Origin: Marchantia polymorpha subsp. ruderalis
Taxonomy: Eukaryota; Streptophyta; Marchantiopsida; Marchantiales; Marchantiaceae
Assembly: GCA_037833965.1 (NCBI GenBank)
Contig: AP031353.1
Span: 20,710,501-20,774,500 of the forward strand
DNA: 64,000 bases
Direction: 5' to 3'
Below are positions 18,862 through 28,553 of the stretch, piece after piece (the first letter of the stretch is position 1; each line of letters opens with the position of its first letter). The translations under genes and the position numbers were made by a program. The notes under the pieces were generated by a model that had not been told where the DNA came from, made no database searches, and saw nothing but the letters and a program-made list of their open reading frames with translations.

Positions 18862-21800
18862 TGTGGTACCCCACTTTTGGCAATTTTGAGGAAATTAAAA
18901 CATTTTTGGAAAACTGTACCCTGGCAGCATTGTAAATAGCCTTCGGTACATCAAAACGGAGTGAATCCGGAAGATCGCAGGGATTCTCGAGGGATCTTGT
19001 AGAATCTAGGATTTGGGGTGCGGCAGTAAGGACAGGCACCACCCTCCCTGCGAGCTCTGCAGTTAGGACCCCTACGACGCAAGGCGCAAAACCCGCCTTC
19101 GGAGGTTGCGTCCGCGGCGGTAGGAAAATCCTCCATAATTAGGTCGACCCTCGGGCGCCTTGACCAAGTTAGGGTCTCGTTGGAAAGAGCTCAACGCACC
19201 GATTCCAACGAGTCCAAGAACGCTTGGAACGGATGAGGACTTAGGGAGTTATCACTATTGAAAGATACGGAGACGGTCGCCTTCGGCGGAAGGAGTTCGC
19301 CACCGGCGGGAATTCCGCCTACGCGGAAGGGGGAATCAAGTTTTGTCCTATGCGCGGACGAAGGCGTTCGCCTGTGCACAGGCAAAGTAGGGTTTGGGGA
19401 GGCGCGAAGTCCGCCTGTGCACAGGCGCTTCGGCGTCGGCGGAAAATCCGCCTTGGGCCCTAGAAATGCGCCTTGTGAGGTAGAAAGTGTACGACGCCTT
19501 CCGCGCCAGCGCAGCGCCGCGTACGGCGGAAGAGCCGCCAGAGTAATCAAATCTGTACGGACCATGCGGACGGGACGGGTGGATGCGCTCTTGGACGGAC
19601 GGAGTTGCGGCGGCGGAAGCGCCGACGAAGAGACAAGAAACGGACAGACTGGACGGAGCCGGCTGACCACGGTCAACGCCTTCCGCGCCAGCGCGACGCC
19701 GCGCACGGGATTCGCCTGCGCACAGGCGAACGCCTGCGCACAGGAGGATGTTCAAGTTCCGCGCCGGCGGAGAATCCGCCGAGGAGTCTGCCTGCGCACA
19801 GGCAGGAGTTGAACTTTTGTCCGACATGCGGACACACGCGTCAAGGCAGAGGGGGATTGGCCGAAGGGCGGTACGAACAAGTGTACCGCGCAAGGCGGAA
19901 AACTCGCCTTCGGCGCTACGCCCCCATGTCCGCGGGGTAATACGCTCGCGGAGTTCAAATCCGCCAATTCGAGCGTGAGAGTTTAATCGACGACGGCGGA
20001 GCGTGAAGCCGCGCGTGAGAGCGGAGACCGTTCCAGCGTAGAGCCGGCGCGGCCATCAAGTGAGACGTTCTCCACGAGCAAGAGCCGACCATGACCTTCG
20101 ACCGAGCGGCGGAGGACGTCCCATTCTTGAATTCGCGATTCCAATCTCTTGTGCGCGCTGCGCGCATCCATCTGCTGGCTGCTGAACATTCTCGACGTCG
20201 CCGCACAGGAAATTTCTTGTTGATTGAGGGAGAAGTGAATGCGCGTGATTTGGAATTGAGGGCGATTAGAGTTTGCCGAGAGAGAAAGGCGCTCGGGCGG
20301 TGCGGAAGTAGAATGAGCGGGCGAGCGAACCCCAGGAACGCAATGACGAGACCGGGCAGATTGCGGATGGTCCCACTTTGCCTACCACAGAACGGGCTGC
20401 GCGCTTTCGAGGAGCGCTTAATAGCAAGAAAGCTCGATTTCTTGCTATGGGGATGGAACTACATCTGTGCGAATATGGTGCGCGAGTGGCTAGAGCCACA
20501 GGGACCACCCTCGCGCGGATTGCGTCCGCATGTCGATCGGTGGACAGTCCAAGATTGGGCGCAGGCGTTGGGAAGATGTGCTGGCATGCCAGGGCATCTC
20601 CTTTTCGACAGTGAGAGCATCAAGGTGACCAAGCAGGAAGAGGCGCAATTTGTGGAGCTATTCAAGACCGGGAGGTCTACCAAGAATGGGCACAGGATAC
20701 CATGTCCGCCCTCGAAGTGGAGGTGTCCGCGGCGTTGCAGCGGTTGGGACTGCGCAGTCGAACGGAAGATTGGCAGGGTAGGGAGTTAGTGCGCGGCAAT
20801 CCGCCGCGCAGGAGACGTAGTACAGGTTCCGCGGAGTGTAGTGTAGCGTGGTTCCGTGCAGGCGTGTAGCGTAGTGCAGTGTAGTGCTAGGTAGGACTTA
20901 GAAGGTATAAAATAGTTCCAGGCGTTTTGCCTGGGGTTCTTTCCCAGACTCAGAAGTATAGATCAGGAACCCATTTCCTTTGCGTGTTTGTGTCCTTAAG
21001 TTCTGTCACCACGCACGAGGAGTTACAACTTAGCGTTCCGCATTTTGTAGCTGAAGGCCTTCGGCCGAATGTTCAGAGCTAGTCCATTGGTTAGAGACTT
21101 GAGTAGTTCGGATCTGCACCTGCGGGTGACTGCCGATGCTCAGAGCCAGTGACTAGTTAGATACTTGAACAGTTTCGCCCCTACACCTTCGAGTGTTTCT
21201 TTCTGATTGTACTCCCTTGGGATTTTTCCCCTGAATGCCAAAGTGAAGTTTTGCTACTTCGTGTAAGCCTTGGTTGTAAATTCAGGTTACGCTGCAGCAG
21301 GTGCCTTGAGGGTAACCCCTGTAGTATTTCTGGGAATGACAAGTGCCTGAGAATTCAAACTCTTCAATAGACTGTTGTTGTGTTACTGGAATGTTTCACA
21401 GTGAGTCCTTCAGTGCGGACCTGTGTTCTCTGCGCGTTTTGTGAGTTGAGAGTGTTGTTCACCGCGTATGAGTGACTTCGATCCGAAGTAGGCAGTCCAA
21501 ACCGGGTTTCCCACACTAGCAGCAAGCTAGTGGAAGTGTTGTAAAAGCCGGAGTTGGAAGTCACTACCCGCAGCTTCGCCGAGTGTACTCTTGAGAGACT
21601 TTCCCCCTGAAATCTTGAAGTAGAGGTCCTAACGGATCTCTGGGTTGTGTTTCTGTAGTTTCAGGTGTGTGTGTGTGTGTGTGTGTTACGCTGCACTGTG
21701 CGACCTCCGAGTGCGCTCCGAGTGGACACTTGCAGTATTTCTGGGAGTGACAGTTGCCTGAGAATTCAAACTCCTCAATAGTCTGTTAAAACGTGACACT

Positions 21801-21884
21801 TTGTACCCTGTGTGTTCCTCTGTCCCTGTGGGTTCGACCTTTCTACCACTATATTGCAGTTTTAGCCTTTAGTGGGTTATTACA
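18862..21884 (+). repeat. 3' LTR of element B (3023 bp)
   Basis: Same structure and same 2.1-kb deletion as the 5' LTR. Differences spotted by eye are about four substitutions (for example CCTTTTT/CATTTTT near the start and TCCTACA/TCCCACA near 21511) and (GT)11 instead of (GT)14. TATA box at 20906. It ends TTATTACA followed by GCTGC. Confidence 0.96.
20343..20789 (+). pseudogene. Truncated U3 ORF in B's 3' LTR
   Basis: Same start, same retained N-terminal part and same out-of-frame deletion junction as at 11515-11961. Because the 3' LTR U3 templates both LTRs of a new copy, this is the allele B carried when it transposed. Confidence 0.8.
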
Positions 21885-24314
21885 GCTGCGTAACCCCAGG
21901 CGTCGGAGCGCTGTGGTGACTTCCGACTGCAAGTGCGCCATAGTGTCGCGCGCACCCGACAAGAAGGTTTCTAATTTTCTCGCCACTCGCCGTCGACTCC
22001 GACTGTCACCTTCCGTCAATGCCGCCGCCCGAAGCTCGAACTCCCTGAGTGTGATCCTCTCTTGAGCTGCCACCTCCCAATGGGTGTATCCTTTTAGACA
22101 ACGAGTCACCTGTGCCGCCAACTCTCCTCGCGCCCTGCAGCTGCTCTCCACCTCGGCCAGCTGCATTTCTAATCCCGCACGTTGTGCCCTCAAATCCGAA
22201 CACTCGGATTGCAAGTTGCACAGCAACTCCTCATCCTCCTTGCGGGCTCTTTGACTTTCTTCTAAGGCGCGCGTCTGGCGCGCAAGCTCGGCTGCTAGGA
22301 CTTTGTTCTGTCTCCGCTCCTCCTGCAATTCCGACTCGATCTTTGCCCGTATTAGCTCGGCATCCGCCTGACTTTTCGTCGCCGCCTCCTCCCTCTGCTG
22401 CTGCAAGGCTTGGTATAGCTTCTGTGTGACCGCCAGGTGTTGTCGGAGGGCGGTGTTCCTATCCACATATACTCCGCACCTAGAGACCCACTTTGCCACC
22501 TTGCTCCTCGTCCTTCTCCTGATAGTCTCCACATAAGACTGCGGTTTTAAAGCACTTGCGTATTTGGATGTCTTGCGATCCAGATATCGCAGGAGTGGAA
22601 CTATCTGTTCGCACAGCACCCCTGTTGGCGTTTTCTGCACCGAATCCGCTTCTTGCTCTTCCGAGCTCGTCTCATCCTCAGTCTCGAGGATTTCAGTCGC
22701 CACCGAATCCCTTGGCGACTCCCTGGAACTGTGGCGCGCAGCAGCTTCCGCTGCGACTGCTGCTCCACTGCCTGCTAAAATATCCAGGGCAGTGGGAGAT
22801 CCCACTGCTTGAGCCCCTGTTCCGGCTCGATCTTCGGTTTGTGAAGGGGTCGACGCCGCAGTGACTTTTGTCACTCTTGCACCGCCCGCTTCTGCTGCCT
22901 GTCCTTCCGGCGCAATCTGCGCGGAAGGTGTCCTTGCTGAAGGTGCGTCCGCCGAAGGCGTCCGCACACTGGTCGTTGGCCCCATCCGTCTCGCAGTCGG
23001 CGAATCCGGCTGACTCTCTGTTGTCCGACTCGCAGTCGGCCGACCAGCAGTTGTCCGACTGGGAGTCGGATACACCCTGCGCGTCTTGACTCCACTTGGC
23101 CTGCTTGTTGGTGGCGTTCTTCCAGAAGTGCCTTCCGCCGAGGACGACCCTCTGAGGATTGTTGGCTCGTCAGCCAAACTCTCTTCTGCTTCCGGCCTGC
23201 TATCCGGTTCAACGCGCCGTTCAGTTGGCCTTCCTTCCGCTTGTCGACCTTCAGTCATCCGACTCGCAGTCGGCCGGCTGTCAGTCCGTCCATCTCCTCC
23301 CGAAGGCCGTGGTGCCTTCTGTGCAGAGGTATCTGCCGTCTTCCCTAGAATCTGAGCGATTATCTCTTCCTGTGTGAGATTCCGCCGGGTCGGAGTTCGC
23401 CTGGTCTCCTCAGTAACAGTTGGCATTTTGCGTGCCCTCTGTTTTGGTCGACTGTGAGGCTCGGGGGTGGGCCGACCACGAGTCGGCACAGCTGGCACTT
23501 CCGGCTGCCTGTCCTCAGGTCTCTCATCCCACTTCCGCTTTCGCGGAATGCGCTCACTTCGACGTTCTTCTGCTGCTCTTGCTGGAGCCGGAGCCGGAGG
23601 CGTACTGGCAGGTTCCTCGTCCGGATCTGTGTCTACTTCGGCCTCCCTCGAATATCTTCCTGGATAAGTCCGGGTCAGCTGCGGAAATCGAGTTTTCTCA
23701 GCATTCGTCAAACATCCCATCGCCCGGTAAAACACGATTAAGTAAGGCGATAGATGATTGAGGGTTCCTCCCCTCTCTTCTTGCGCATGTTGGCGCGTCA
23801 CCTTCCACAGGAGCCGTGCCCAATGCACCGGAGCTCCTGACAGCACTAGCTCCACGAACTCTACCTGCCAACCATGCATGTAAGCGGTCTTGGTTGGCTG
23901 CAATATCTGCAGCAATGCCGTCGCGACATTTCTCCGCAATCGATCCTTGTAATCCCGTGTCCGGAAACTGTTCTTGGGATGTCTGGCCACTTTGAAGAGC
24001 TCATTGTAAGAGACTTCTTCCTCATGGGACACCTTCACGCTATCGGCCTCGAAGAGGAGATCCCCTTCCTCGCCGGCACACCTGCCCAACACCTGCGCCC
24101 AATTGCAAATGTCCCATCTCTCTGGGTGTGGGCGAAATCCGCGAGAAGGCTTGTGTCTCTCCTGCAGATACTCGCGCACCATCTCCGGACATGTCCAATT
24201 CCACCCCCATAGGAGAAAATCGAGCTTCAGCCTCAACAGCACAAATTGAAATGCGCGGAGACCGATCTGCGGCACCCTGAGTGGAGACACTCGCAGCTGG
24301 GGAACCTTCGACAT
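21885..24314 (-). pseudogene. U3-encoded ORF of element C (3' LTR copy), cut by B and A
   Basis: Open from ATG 24314 (M-S-K-V-P-Q; frame open upstream to 24425) to the B insertion at 21885, about 810 codons. The N-terminal 220 residues are roughly half identical to the A/E U3 ORF (FLLWGWN, MVREYLQE, RCAG, FRTRDYKDRLRR, GGTLNHLSPYLI). The linker is rich in Arg, Pro, Ser and Thr with SRTTE/SRMTE repeats. Then come SMATEIL, LLRYLDRK, a long coiled coil with LQSECSDLRAQRA and LKGYTHWE, and LRRLGLRS. The natural end (about 37 more codons) lies in 10033-9930, where A also interrupts it. No known function. Confidence 0.8.
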
Positions 24315-25671
24315 TGCGTTGCCTGCACACACACAAACGTTCTCCCTTTCGCTCGCTCTCTCACAATCGCCACTGCGCGTCGGCCACTCAAGCACTGACT
24401 GCTCACTCTCTCTGCGCTCGTTCAAGATCGCTACTCACAATTCTTTCAAGGTCCGCCAAGATCCTTGCGCAACTCGTCTCCGCACTCTCTACTCTCACTG
24501 CAGGTCGCTCCGCCCTTGCGCGTAATCTTGGAACTGGAAATCGCAAAGTCAAGAATGAGAGAAGGAGACTGGAGCGCAGTCTTTTCTTCTCCGATTTCAA
24601 GAACGTCCAACGTTCTTACTGGTTGCAACGTACGCAGCCGGCTATACGGCTTAACGGTTCGCCCTTTGCATGCGCGAATTCACGTCTCCGCAGTGCGCGC
24701 ATTCGCATGCTTAAACGTTGAATTCTCCCGCCGCCGCCACCTTCCGGACTCGAGTCCGCTGCAGGGTATACGTCGGCCCTGTTGTCTTTTCCTAACCCGT
24801 CCTTCACCGGAGGCGTGTCGCCGCTGGTGCGTTCATTATCCGTCGGCGCCTTGCTGGAGGCGCACATCCAGCCGGAGCGAATTACGCCGGCGCGCAGTCG
24901 TACCGCCTATTTTGTCCTTTATGCCTCGTCCGTTGCTGCCGGCGCATATCCGTCAGCGCAACTCATGCTAGCGCATCCGGCCGTCAGCGCCACGTCGGAG
25001 GCGTACATCCGACCGGCGCTTTCCTTCCATGAACAGCCGCCAAGGACGCTTCCGACTCTGAGTTGGTTTCCTCCTGTGAGCGCGTGATTCCGCTGAAGGC
25101 GCATCGCCGAGGGCGTACGGGAATCCTTTCCGGCTGTGAACCCTAGCGCGAACGGCGCATGTCCGGCTACGAGTTTTCCGACGCTCATAACTTCTCCATT
25201 CCTGATCCATCTCCGACGCTCTTGGACTCGTTAGAACGAGCGTCCCGAGCTCTTTCTAATGCAACTTCAACCAACTGGATCTACCGTGTATCCCGATTGT
25301 TATGAAGGTTTTCCCTTTCCGCGCTAGCGGCGCTTCGCCGAAGGCGCACTCATGGTCGGATGCCTTTAGAGGTCCGGGCCCTTCTCCTGACGTCTTTAGC
25401 AAAACCTCCTCCTGAGGTGTCTGCGCCGGAAGCGTAGCTTCCTTATACGCTAGAGGCGCGTGAGTAGAGACACCTCAAAAAGGAGCTTTTGCCGAAGGCG
25501 CCGAAGACGTTGGCGTTGGTACATCCGACTACGTGATTCTTTGTGCCCTCGTGACGATCTCATCAATCCACTCTATTTAGCGTACCCTTCTCTAGCTACA
25601 AACACTGCTTTGGTACTAGTTTTCTAAAATTGTTTAAATTCTGCAAAAAAAACAAAAAGTGTGTTACCACA
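21885..25671 (-). repeat. 3' LTR of element C, U3 part
   Basis: On the minus strand it begins TGTGGTAACAC at 25671, right after the polypurine tract, and runs to B's insertion site at 21885. 25671 to about 24315 is a noncoding, palindrome-rich U3 start; 24314-21885 is the U3 ORF. It is near-identical to 40936-44722. The rest of this LTR continues at 10033-9930 and then beyond element A. Confidence 0.93.
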
Positions 25672-25685
25672 TGCCCCCCCCCCTC
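25672..25685 (-). other. Polypurine tract of element C
   Basis: A plus-strand C-run at 25674-25683 followed by TC, purine-rich on the minus strand, directly before the LTR start TGTGGTAAC. Confidence 0.85.
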
Positions 25686-25709
25686 AATTGTGAGCGCCCA
25701 CGCGAACAT

Positions 25710-28550
25710 TTACACGTGGTATTTCTTCAGACGCCATCCGTTCACGCGGGTGCCTAACCATTCTCCCGTCAGTTCTGCGAGTTGGATGGATCCATTTGGG
25801 AAAACTTCTATCACCTTGTAAGGTCCCATCCACCTCAAGTGGAGCTTGCCTGGAAATCTAGCATGTCTGCTATCGTATAGCAGAGCCAAGTCGCCCTTCT
25901 CCAGCAGTACTGGTTTGAGCCTTCGATCGTACTTTTCCTTCCGCCTGAGTTGTAATTGCTTTGTCCGATCTTCGGCTTCTTGACGTCTTTCCTCCAGTGC
26001 CATTACCTCTTGCAGTCGATATGCCTGACTTTCTTCCGCGTCCAGCCTTCTCTGATCTAAGGTCCTCTTGGTAGGTATCTCGAATTCGATGGGTAAGATC
26101 GGATGCTGCCCATAAACTAGGAAGTAAGGTGTTTGCCTGGTGGTGACTTTTTCTGCCGTTCTATATGCCCATAAGGCGGCCGGTAGCTTGGTGTCCCAGT
26201 CATGAGCATGGTTTACAGTCACCTTGAGGAGTATCTTACAGAGTAATCCATTGGACTTCTCTGTCAGACCATTTGCCTTGGGGTTGTATGGAGTAGTCTT
26301 CCGATGCTTAATCTGGAAGTGCCGCGTCAAACTCTCTATCACCTGATTCAGAAAGTGCGTCCCTCTGTCACTGACTAATTCTAGGGGGCACCCGTAGCGT
26401 GTGATGATTGATTCGAATAGGAACTGTGCTACTGCGGCTGCGTCGTCGTGCCTTGTGGCTTCTGCCTCCACCATCTTGGTCGCATAGTCTGTTGCTACCA
26501 ATATGTAGCGCCTGCGCGTGCCTTTAGTGACTGGTTGTATTGGTCCCACGAAGTCGATCCCCCATTTTTCAAACGGTGCCAATGGCATGATTGGTGTAAG
26601 AGGCCATCTCGTGGTCGGAGTCGGCCTTTCCGTCCTCTGGCAGCTGTCGCATTTGCGAACGTAGTCGTGTACATCTTTGAACATCGTCGGCCACCAGTAT
26701 CCTGCATTCACAATTTTGGTCACTGTATTTCTGGTGGCGTAGTGACCACCAGCGTCTTCTGTGTGCATGGCTTTGACAACTCGCGGGACTTCGGACTCCT
26801 CTAGACATCTGCACAACCTCTCGTCTGCCATTTTTTTGAACAAGACCCCTTGTTGAAGCTGGTAAGGTCCCGCTTTATGAACGAAGACTGTGCGCTGCTC
26901 CGCATCCAATCCTTCCGGACATTGGAGTGTGAGCAGAAACCTGTATAAGTCCGCGTACCTGGACTCATGGCTGGCGGACAACTGAAAAAGTTGTTCGTCG
27001 GGAAAATCATCCACTACTTCCTCCTCTATGGGTTCGGTCCATAGTCGGGAGAGGTAGTCCGCGTTCTCATGGTGAACGCCTTTCCGTGTCTGTACAGTGT
27101 AGGTGAATTCCTGCAGCAGTAGTACCCACCTGGCAATTCGTCCGGACAGATCCGCCTTCTTCACCAGGTGCTGTAAGGCGTAATGATCTACATGAAACAC
27201 GAACTCATAGCAGATCAAATAATGTCGGAACTTCTTACAGGAGTACACCATTCCCAACGCCTCCCTCTCAGTTGTCGTGTACTTCTTCTCTGCTGCTGAC
27301 AACTGACGACTCGCGAAGTAAATCGGGTAGTCTTTCTTGTTGTCGTCCTTCTGACTGAGAACCACTCCGATTGCAAATGCCGACGTGTCTACATAGACAT
27401 GGAAAGGTCTGTTCCAATCCGGACTTCTCAGAACCGGAGCAGTCGTCAGTTTGGCTTTGAGCGTTTCAAAGGCCAGCTGTTGCTCTTTGCCCCACACATA
27501 GGGTTCCTCCTTCTTAAGCAGCTTCGTCAGGTTGGCTGCCAAGATGGCGTACATATTTATGAACCTTCTGTAATAACCTACATGGCCAAGGAAGGCCCTC
27601 AACTCACGCAGATTCGTTGGCGGCTGCAGTTCGAGAATAATCTTCACCTTCTCTACATCCACTGCAATGCCATCGGACAAAACTCGGTGCCCTAGCAGGA
27701 TTCCGCTGGTCATGAAGAAGAAACATTTCTCAGGGTGTAAGGACAAGCTGCTCTCCCTACATCTGTCGAACGTTTGCCGAAGATGGTTAAGGTGCTCCGA
27801 CCTCTTACCGAAGACACAAAAGTCGTCGATGAAAATTTCTGGGAACTTCCTCAGGTGTTCTTGGAAAATGTTTGTCATCATCCGCTGGAACGTCGCTGGC
27901 GCGTTGCACAGACCGAACGGCATCTTGTGATAAGCATAGGTTCCCCAGTCGGTCGTGAAGGTTGTTTTGTCCTTGTCCTGTTCCCTGATGGACACCTGGT
28001 TGTAGCCGGAGAATCCGTCTAGGAAACTGTAGCATTCATGCCCTGCTACATGGTCCAAAATAGAGTCCGTGAAAGGAAGAGGGTGATGGTCCTTCCTCGT
28101 TGCTGCGTTCAGCTTTCGGAAGTCCTGGCACACCCGGATCTTACCCGTCAGTTTCTTGGGCACGATCACGATAGGCGACACCCACTCGCTACTGAGTACC
28201 CGGTAGATGATTCCTGCGCTCAGGTACTTATCGATTTCGTCCTTCACCAATAATGAATATTTTGGGTTGAGCCTGTATTGGCGTTGGCGAACCGGAACTG
28301 CCTCGTCCAACAAGTCGATCCTGTGCTCTCCATACCTTGCAGGTATGCCTTTCATGTCTTCAATCTTCCATGCGAAGACATCCTCATACTGGCGAAGAAA
28401 CGCCTGTACCCTGTTCAACTCTTCTCCTTGTACCTGGCTTGACACCTTCAAGCCTTTACCTGGACTGAGTTGCAGTTCGCAGCAATCACTCGGGTCAACA
28501 ATCCCCTCTGTGTGACTGATCTCGCTTCTGCCCAGTCCGGCTGCTAGTTG
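25710..28550 (-). CDS. pol: pol polyprotein (RT, RNase H, integrase) of element C
   Basis: About 946 codons from the codon after UAG 28553-28551 to the stop at 25710. It is close to A/B pol in sequence but clearly diverged throughout. Intact landmarks: FLDGFSGYNQ and F-I-D-D in RT, VDTSAFAIG in RNase H, HHCC finger (H-T-E-D-A-G-G-H then CDSCQ), and integrase IDFVGP, SDRGTHF and PKANGLTEK. It ends VNGWRLKKYHV. There is no chromodomain and no ORF before the LTR. The first AUG is some 32 codons into the frame, so entry is presumably by readthrough of the UAG. Confidence 0.96.
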   Translation of the reverse strand, partial: QLAAGLGRSEISHTEGIVDPSDCCELQLSPGKGLKVSSQVQGEELNRVQAFLRQYEDVFAWKIEDMKGIPARYGEHRIDLLDEAVPVRQRQYRLNPKYSLLVKDEIDKYLSAGIIYRVLSSEWVSPIVIVPKKLTGKIRVCQDFRKLNAATRKDHHPLPFTDSILDHVAGHECYSFLDGFSGYNQVSIREQDKDKTTFTTDWGTYAYHKMPFGLCNAPATFQRMMTNIFQEHLRKFPEIFIDDFCVFGKRSEHLNHLRQTFDRCRESSLSLHPEKCFFFMTSGILLGHRVLSDGIAVDVEKVKIILELQPPTNLRELRAFLGHVGYYRRFINMYAILAANLTKLLKKEEPYVWGKEQQLAFETLKAKLTTAPVLRSPDWNRPFHVYVDTSAFAIGVVLSQKDDNKKDYPIYFASRQLSAAEKKYTTTEREALGMVYSCKKFRHYLICYEFVFHVDHYALQHLVKKADLSGRIARWVLLLQEFTYTVQTRKGVHHENADYLSRLWTEPIEEEVVDDFPDEQLFQLSASHESRYADLYRFLLTLQCPEGLDAEQRTVFVHKAGPYQLQQGVLFKKMADERLCRCLEESEVPRVVKAMHTEDAGGHYATRNTVTKIVNAGYWWPTMFKDVHDYVRKCDSCQRTERPTPTTRWPLTPIMPLAPFEKWGIDFVGPIQPVTKGTRRRYILVATDYATKMVEAEATRHDDAAAVAQFLFESIITRYGCPLELVSDRGTHFLNQVIESLTRHFQIKHRKTTPYNPKANGLTEKSNGLLCKILLKVTVNHAHDWDTKLPAALWAYRTAEKVTTRQTPYFLVYGQHPILPIEFEIPTKRTLDQRRLDAEESQAYRLQEVMALEERRQEAEDRTKQLQLRRKEKYDRRLKPVLLEKGDLALLYDSRHARFPGKLHLRWMGPYKVIEVFPNGSIQLAELTGEWLGTRVNGWRLKKYHV

Positions 28551-28553
28551 CTA
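28545..28553 (-). promoter_or_regulatory. Leaky UAG (UAG CAA CUA) between gag-pro and pol, element C
   Basis: The triplet after CAA differs from A/B (CUA instead of UUA), yet still fits UAG-CAR-YYA. Pol continues in the same frame. Confidence 0.8.

Larger units (their letters stand above)
10034..21884 (+). mobile_element. Element B: complete Ty3/gypsy LTR retrotransposon with shortened LTRs
   Basis: Complete element of 11.85 kb: 5' LTR 10034-13062, PBS 13085-13102, gag-pro 13149-15983, in-frame pol 15984-18824, polypurine tract 18849-18861, 3' LTR 18862-21884, and a 5-bp target duplication GCTGC (10029-10033 and 21885-21889). All genes needed for transposition appear open. The LTRs differ at only about four substitutions that I could spot plus three GT repeat units, so the insertion is young. 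Both LTRs share a 2.1-kb deletion removing most of the U3 ORF, so the parent copy already lacked it. B is inserted in the U3 region of element C's 3' LTR, in the opposite orientation. Confidence 0.97.

Noticed and set aside
21885..25671. The two near-identical 3.8-kb blocks (21885-25671 and 40936-44722) as a segmental duplication
   Set aside because: They are explained as the two LTRs of element C: correct orientation, polypurine tract at one, host flank at the other, and PBS and gag-pol between.
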